A DNA stretch of 64,000 nt. Origin: Archangium gephyra (GTDB lineage Bacteria; Myxococcota; Myxococcia; Myxococcales; Myxococcaceae). Where the stretch lies: the NCBI RefSeq assembly GCF_001027285.1, contig NZ_CP011509.1, forward strand, positions 7,898,501 to 7,962,500. The letters run 5' to 3'. Below, piece by piece: positions 60,059-64,000 of the stretch. The notes below the pieces were generated by a model. It was not told the DNA's origin and did not search any database. It was given only the letters and a program-made list of their open reading frames with translations. The position numbers and the translations under genes were made by a program. Position 1 is the stretch's first letter, and every line of letters begins with the position of its first letter.

Positions 60059-61798
60059 GTGAGCACCCCTTCCGAGACCATTCCGACTTTCGAACAACTG
60101 GGCCTCGGGCCCGCCCTCGTGGAGGCACTCAGTGGCCTTGGCTACGAGGAGCCCACCCCCATCCAGCGCGCCGCCCTGCCCCCCTTGCTCGCGGGCAAGG
60201 ATCTGCTCGGCATCGCCGCCACCGGCACCGGAAAGACGGCCGCCTTCTCCCTGCCGCTCCTGCAGAACCTCACCCCCGGCAAGCTCGAGCCCTTCTCCAC
60301 CTCCGCGCTCGTGCTCGTCCCCACCCGTGAGCTCGCCATGCAGGTGGCCGAGGCCATCCACCGCTATGGCCAGAAGCTCGGCGTCACCGTGCTCCCCCTC
60401 TACGGCGGCCAGCCCATCGGCCAGCAGCTGCGCGTGCTCAAGCGCGGCGTGGACGTCATCGTCGCCACCCCCGGCCGCGCGTTGGATCACCTCAAGCGCC
60501 AGTCGCTCCTGCTCGACTCCGTGCGCACCGTCGTGCTCGACGAGGCCGACGAGATGCTCGACATGGGCTTCGCCGAGGACCTGGAGGCCATCCTCGAGGC
60601 CACCCCGGAGAAGCACCAGACCGCCCTCTTCTCCGCCACCCTGCCCCCTCGCATCGCCTCCATCGCCGAGCGCCACCTGCACGCCCCCGTCCACGTGCGC
60701 ATCGCCAAGGAGAAGATGGCCCCCGGCACCGGGCCCCGCGTGCGCCAGACGGCCTACATCGTCCCGCGCGCCTTCAAGGCCGCCACGCTCGGGCGCGTGC
60801 TCGATGTGGAGGCCCCCACCGCCGCCATCGTCTTCTGCCGCACCCGCACCGAGGTGGATGAGCTCACCGTCTCCCTCAACGGCCACGGCTGGCGCGCCCA
60901 GGCGCTCCATGGCGGCATGGATCAGGCCCAGCGTGACCGCGTCCTCAAGCAGTTCAAGACGCACGCGGTGGATCTGCTGATCGCCACCGACGTGGCCGCG
61001 CGCGGACTGGACATCGAGAAGCTGTCCCACGTCGTCAACTACGACGTACCCAACGCTCCCGAGGCCTACGTCCACCGCATCGGCCGCACCGGCCGCGCCG
61101 GGCGCGAGGGCGTCGCCATCACCCTCGCCGAGCCGCGCGAGCACCGGCTGCTGCGCAACATCGAGAAGCTCACCGGCCAGAAGATCGAGATCGCCACCGT
61201 GCCCACCGTGGCGGATCTGCGCGCCCGCCGGCTCGAGCTGGTGCGCGCCTCCCTGCGCGAGGCCCTCGTGGCCGGCGAGCTCGACTCCTACCGCTCCGTG
61301 GTGGAGAGCCTCGGCTCCGAGTTCGACCTGGTGGATGTGGCCGCCGCCGCGGTGAAGCTCCTCCACGACGCGGAGGTGGAGGGCCGCGAGGAGGCCGAGG
61401 AGGACATCCCCACGCTGCCTCCGCCCTCGGAGAAGGCTCCCCGTCCGGGCAAGAACGCCCGGACCGCGGCCCGCCCCGGTTTCGGCGAGCGGCCCGGCCC
61501 GGGTCCCAAGGGGCCGCGAACGGGTGACAAGCGGCGCGCGGGTCCTCCCTCGGGGGAGTTCGACATGGCGCGGCTGTTCATCGGCGTGGGACGGCATGCC
61601 GGTGTCCGGCCCGCGGACCTCGTGGGCGCCATCGCCGGTGAGGCCGGCGTCGAGGGGCGGCGCATCGGCGCCATCGAGATCGGTGACAACTACTCCCTCG
61701 TCGAGGTGCCCGAGCCCCTCGCCGATCAGATCGTCACCGCCCTGCGCTCGGCCACCCTGCGCGGCAAGAAGGTCCAGGTCCGCCGCGACAAGGCCTGA
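60059..61798 (+). CDS. DEAD-box RNA helicase with DbpA-type RNA-binding end
   Basis: This protein of about 579 residues has Q motif PTPIQRAALP, motif I AATGTGKT, PTRELAMQ, motif II DEAD, SAT (motif III), VFCRTR and DVAARGLDIE, HRIGRTGRAG. A Pro/Gly/Arg linker (about 460-500) leads to a DbpA-like RNA-binding domain (ARLFIGVGRHAGVRPADLVG). The GTG at 60059 (VSTPSETIPTF) fits the family start; a GTG at 60038 is possible. It probably acts in ribosome assembly or mRNA turnover, as CsdA/DbpA do. Confidence 0.9.
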   Translation: MSTPSETIPTFEQLGLGPALVEALSGLGYEEPTPIQRAALPPLLAGKDLLGIAATGTGKTAAFSLPLLQNLTPGKLEPFSTSALVLVPTRELAMQVAEAIHRYGQKLGVTVLPLYGGQPIGQQLRVLKRGVDVIVATPGRALDHLKRQSLLLDSVRTVVLDEADEMLDMGFAEDLEAILEATPEKHQTALFSATLPPRIASIAERHLHAPVHVRIAKEKMAPGTGPRVRQTAYIVPRAFKAATLGRVLDVEAPTAAIVFCRTRTEVDELTVSLNGHGWRAQALHGGMDQAQRDRVLKQFKTHAVDLLIATDVAARGLDIEKLSHVVNYDVPNAPEAYVHRIGRTGRAGREGVAITLAEPREHRLLRNIEKLTGQKIEIATVPTVADLRARRLELVRASLREALVAGELDSYRSVVESLGSEFDLVDVAAAAVKLLHDAEVEGREEAEEDIPTLPPPSEKAPRPGKNARTAARPGFGERPGPGPKGPRTGDKRRAGPPSGEFDMARLFIGVGRHAGVRPADLVGAIAGEAGVEGRRIGAIEIGDNYSLVEVPEPLADQIVTALRSATLRGKKVQVRRDKA

Positions 61799-61808
61799 CC
61801 TGACACGC

Positions 61809-61846
61809 AAAAAGCCCCATGCGCCAGAGTGCTGGCACATGGGGCT
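61809..61846 (-). terminator. Rho-independent terminator of the NtrC-type regulator
   Basis: AGCCCCATGCGCCAG (61813-61827) pairs with CTGGCACATGGGGCT (61832-61846), 15 positions with one mismatch. On the minus strand it is followed by TTTTT (61809-61813), so it ends the regulator transcript, not the helicase. Confidence 0.8.
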
Positions 61847-61865
61847 CGACTCGGGGTCCTCGACA

Positions 61866-61898
61866 CCCTCACCCCGTCCCTCTCCCGGGGGAGAGGGG
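61866..61898. repeat. CCCTCACC...CCCTCTCCC palindromic repeat
   Basis: CCCTCACCCCGTCCCTCTCC continues with CGGGGGAGAGGGG, between the NtrC-type gene stop and its terminator. Confidence 0.8.
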
Positions 61899-61934
61899 TT
61901 GGCGCTCAGTGGACCCTCGAGGTGGATTCCCGGC

Positions 61935-63575
61935 TCAGAACTCGGCCGAGGCCCTCGGGTCCACGATGCCGCACTCCTTGATCTTGTAGAGCAGCGCCTT
62001 GTAGCTGATGCGCAGCTTGCTCGCCGCACGCCGCTTGTTCCACGCCGTGCGCTGGAGCATCGCCAGTATCGCCTCCCGCTCCGCCAGCATCGCCGCCCGC
62101 TTGCCGATGTCCTTCAGCGACATCTCCCCTTCCGGCACCGTCGGAGGCGGAGGCGGCGGCTGCGGCACGTCGAACGGATTGGTGTACTTGGGCTGCGCCA
62201 CCACCTGGTTCACCGGCACCTCCGCCGCGGGCACCGCCCCGCGCGCCGGCATCTCCAGCACCTGCACCGCTCCGCCCGGGCCCGCCACCGACACCGGGGC
62301 CGCCGGCATCGGCACCGGCATCCGCATCGTCGGCGCCGGAGGCTCCACGTCCCCGTCTCCCGCGTACGACGTCGGCAGCGACGGCGCACTCGCCGGTGCA
62401 CGGCCTCCCGCGCGCAGCTCGTCCAGCACGAGCGTCGCATCCTTCAGCACGCACAGCCGGCGCACCATGTTCTCCAGCTCGCGCACGTTGCCCGGCCACT
62501 CGTACTCCGTGAAGGCCCTCAGCACCTCGGGCGGCAGCTCCGCCACCCCGCTCATGTACTGCTTGCCGTACTTCTTCAGGAAGTGGTCCGTCAGCGGCAC
62601 CACGTCCTCCGGCCGCTCGCGCAGCGCCGGCAGCCGGATGGCCACCACGTTCAGGCGGTAGAAGAGATCCTCGCGGAAGTTGCCCAGCTCGATCTCCCGC
62701 TCCAGCTCGCGGTTCGTCGCCACCACCACGCGGCTGTCCACCCGGACGCTCTTCTTGCCACCAACGCGGAAGAACTCCTCGTCCTGCAACACCTGCAGCA
62801 GCTTGGCCTGCAGGCGGATGGCCATCTCGCCGATCTCGTCCAGGAAGATGGTGCCCTGGTCCGCCAGCTCGAACTTGCCCGGCTTCTCCGCCGTGGCGCC
62901 CGTGAAGGCACCGCGCTCGTGGCCGAACAGCTCGCTCTCCAGCAGCTCGCCCGGCAGCGCCGCGCAGTTCACCTTGATGAACGGCCGGTTGCGGCGGTTG
63001 CTGCGCGCGTGGACCTCGCGGGCAATCACCTCCTTGCCCGTCCCGGACTCGCCCAGCAGCAGCACCGGCACGTCCGTGTCCGCGATGCGCTCCACCAGCG
63101 CGCGCACCTTGCGCATGGCCGGCGAGTGCGAGATGAGGATCCGCTCCCCGCTCGCCTCCTCGCGCGACGCCCCCGCCGCCTGGGCCGCTGGAGCCTGACG
63201 CGCCGGCAGGCGGTTGCCGAGCGCCCGGCTCATCGCGTCCTCCAGCTCGTCACTGCTGAAGGGCTTGGACAGGTAGTCGCTGGCGCCCATCTTCATGGCG
63301 CGCATCGCGTCCTCCGCGCCCGAGAGCGCCGAGAGCACGATGACGGGCGCGCCTCCGCCGGAAGCCCGGTAGCGCCGCAGCACTTCCAGGCCACTCATCT
63401 CCGGCATCATCACGTCCAGCAGCACCACATCGAACGAGCCACCGGAGAGCATCTCCAGCGCCTGGGAGCCACTCGACGCGCAGCGCACCTGGTACCCCGA
63501 GCTGCCCAGCAGCTCGCCGAGGAACGTCCTCACCTGCTCCTCGTCGTCCACCACCAGCACCGCGATCCGATCCAT
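61935..63575 (-). CDS. NtrC-family sigma-54 response regulator
   Basis: This 546-residue protein has a receiver domain with Asp10/Asp11, phospho-site Asp54, Ser82 and Lys104. Its AAA+ domain has GESGTGKE (175-182), GAFTGA (222-227) and TIFLDEIGE (242-250). After it comes an unusual 80-residue Ala/Pro/Val-rich linker, and then a Fis-type helix-turn-helix (NKRRAASKLRISYKALLYKI). The ATG follows GGGGAGGCGAGGGG. It lies 72 bases after a GGDEF gene on the same strand, so the two may be co-transcribed. No histidine kinase is next to it. Confidence 0.9.
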   Translation of the reverse strand: MDRIAVLVVDDEEQVRTFLGELLGSSGYQVRCASSGSQALEMLSGGSFDVVLLDVMMPEMSGLEVLRRYRASGGGAPVIVLSALSGAEDAMRAMKMGASDYLSKPFSSDELEDAMSRALGNRLPARQAPAAQAAGASREEASGERILISHSPAMRKVRALVERIADTDVPVLLLGESGTGKEVIAREVHARSNRRNRPFIKVNCAALPGELLESELFGHERGAFTGATAEKPGKFELADQGTIFLDEIGEMAIRLQAKLLQVLQDEEFFRVGGKKSVRVDSRVVVATNRELEREIELGNFREDLFYRLNVVAIRLPALRERPEDVVPLTDHFLKKYGKQYMSGVAELPPEVLRAFTEYEWPGNVRELENMVRRLCVLKDATLVLDELRAGGRAPASAPSLPTSYAGDGDVEPPAPTMRMPVPMPAAPVSVAGPGGAVQVLEMPARGAVPAAEVPVNQVVAQPKYTNPFDVPQPPPPPPTVPEGEMSLKDIGKRAAMLAEREAILAMLQRTAWNKRRAASKLRISYKALLYKIKECGIVDPRASAEF

Positions 63576-63647
63576 CCCCTCGCCTCCCCTCACCCTGTCC
63601 ATCTCGATTCACCCCGTGGGACGCCCATTGCCGGGCTGATCCCTCGT

Positions 63648-64000
63648 TCAGACCGTCAGTCCCATTCCAGTGCTGCTCCGCCGCTCCTCGCGGGCCCTGC
63701 GCAACGACTGCAGCGCCTGGGTCAGCATTTGCACCGGAGATCCCACCACGTCCGGATAGCTCACCGCCCCCAAGGCCAGCGAGGGGCGCAGCACCTTGCC
63801 CTGCACCTGCAACCGCGCCAGGGCGAAGCGCTCGCCCACGCGCGCCATCACGTCCGGCACACCCTCCGCCGGCGTCCCCGGCAGCAGCACCGCGAATTCG
63901 TCCTCGCCCACCCGCGCCACCACGTCCGCCTCGCGCACCGTCTGGCCGAACACCACCGCGCAGTACACGAGCAGGCGCTCGGCCAGGCCCCTGCCGGACT
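63648..64000 (-). CDS. GGDEF-domain protein, 3' end only
   Basis: The frame is open to the window edge, so only the last 117 or so residues are seen. They contain the end of a diguanylate cyclase-type domain: LLVYCAVVFGQTVREADVVA, then ARVGEDEFAVLLPGT in the signature position (GEDEF instead of GGDEF), and a short Arg-rich tail. Whether the domain is active cannot be judged because the second Gly is replaced and most of the domain is missing. Confidence 0.75.
   Translation of the reverse strand, partial: SGRGLAERLLVYCAVVFGQTVREADVVARVGEDEFAVLLPGTPAEGVPDVMARVGERFALARLQVQGKVLRPSLALGAVSYPDVVGSPVQMLTQALQSLRRAREERRSSTGMGLTV

Overview
The window is a high-GC (about 70% or more in coding stretches) chromosomal segment whose gene content points to a myxobacterium of the Cystobacter/Archangium/Myxococcus group. 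The evidence is the spore-coat polysaccharide locus in the exoA-to-exoH order known from Myxococcus xanthus, a DUF2381-family gene beside a Ser/Thr kinase, many secreted lipoproteins, atypical sigma-54 activators and an RpoH-like sigma factor. All family names come from reading motifs by eye; no database search was run.

Layout. 1-10757: the exo (major spore coat polysaccharide) export and synthesis locus on the minus strand, interrupted between exoF and exoG by an opposite-strand FAD monooxygenase gene. 10758-14178: exo promoter region, a small membrane protein and a sigma-54 activator with a TPR-like sensor half. 14179-17855: a four-gene operon of secreted lytic enzymes (NlpC/P60, M23, metzincin-like protease, ARB-07466-like) behind a near-consensus sigma-54 promoter, divergent from that activator. 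17912-25420: surface lipoproteins, including one with a Gly/Asp linker and one with ten CARDB domains. 25472-30400: treZ, a GDE-type debranching enzyme and proline iminopeptidase.

30401-39000 is an accessory island. It holds a decayed integrase gene, an AT-rich HEPN-like gene with a zinc-ribbon partner, a pseudokinase with an XRE regulator, a second XRE regulator divergent from an active Ser/Thr kinase, a DUF2381 protein, and an orphan excisionase-like gene. 39086-49800 returns to core content: an alpha-2-macroglobulin gene and an amidase gene that are each broken by one missing base, a PAS histidine kinase, rpoH, a spermidine-synthase-like gene, a cold-shock gene and an EVE-domain gene. 49879-58496 has conserved hypotheticals, an amino acid permease, two ECF sigma/anti-sigma modules, a GNAT, a TPR protein and an epimerase. 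58636-64000 has a membrane histidine kinase, a DEAD-box helicase, an NtrC-type regulator and a GGDEF gene cut by the window edge.

Intergenic spacers carry a dispersed palindromic repeat (core CCCTCTCCC...GGGAGAGGG), usually just 3' of a stop codon; six copies were found, counting a partial one at base 1.
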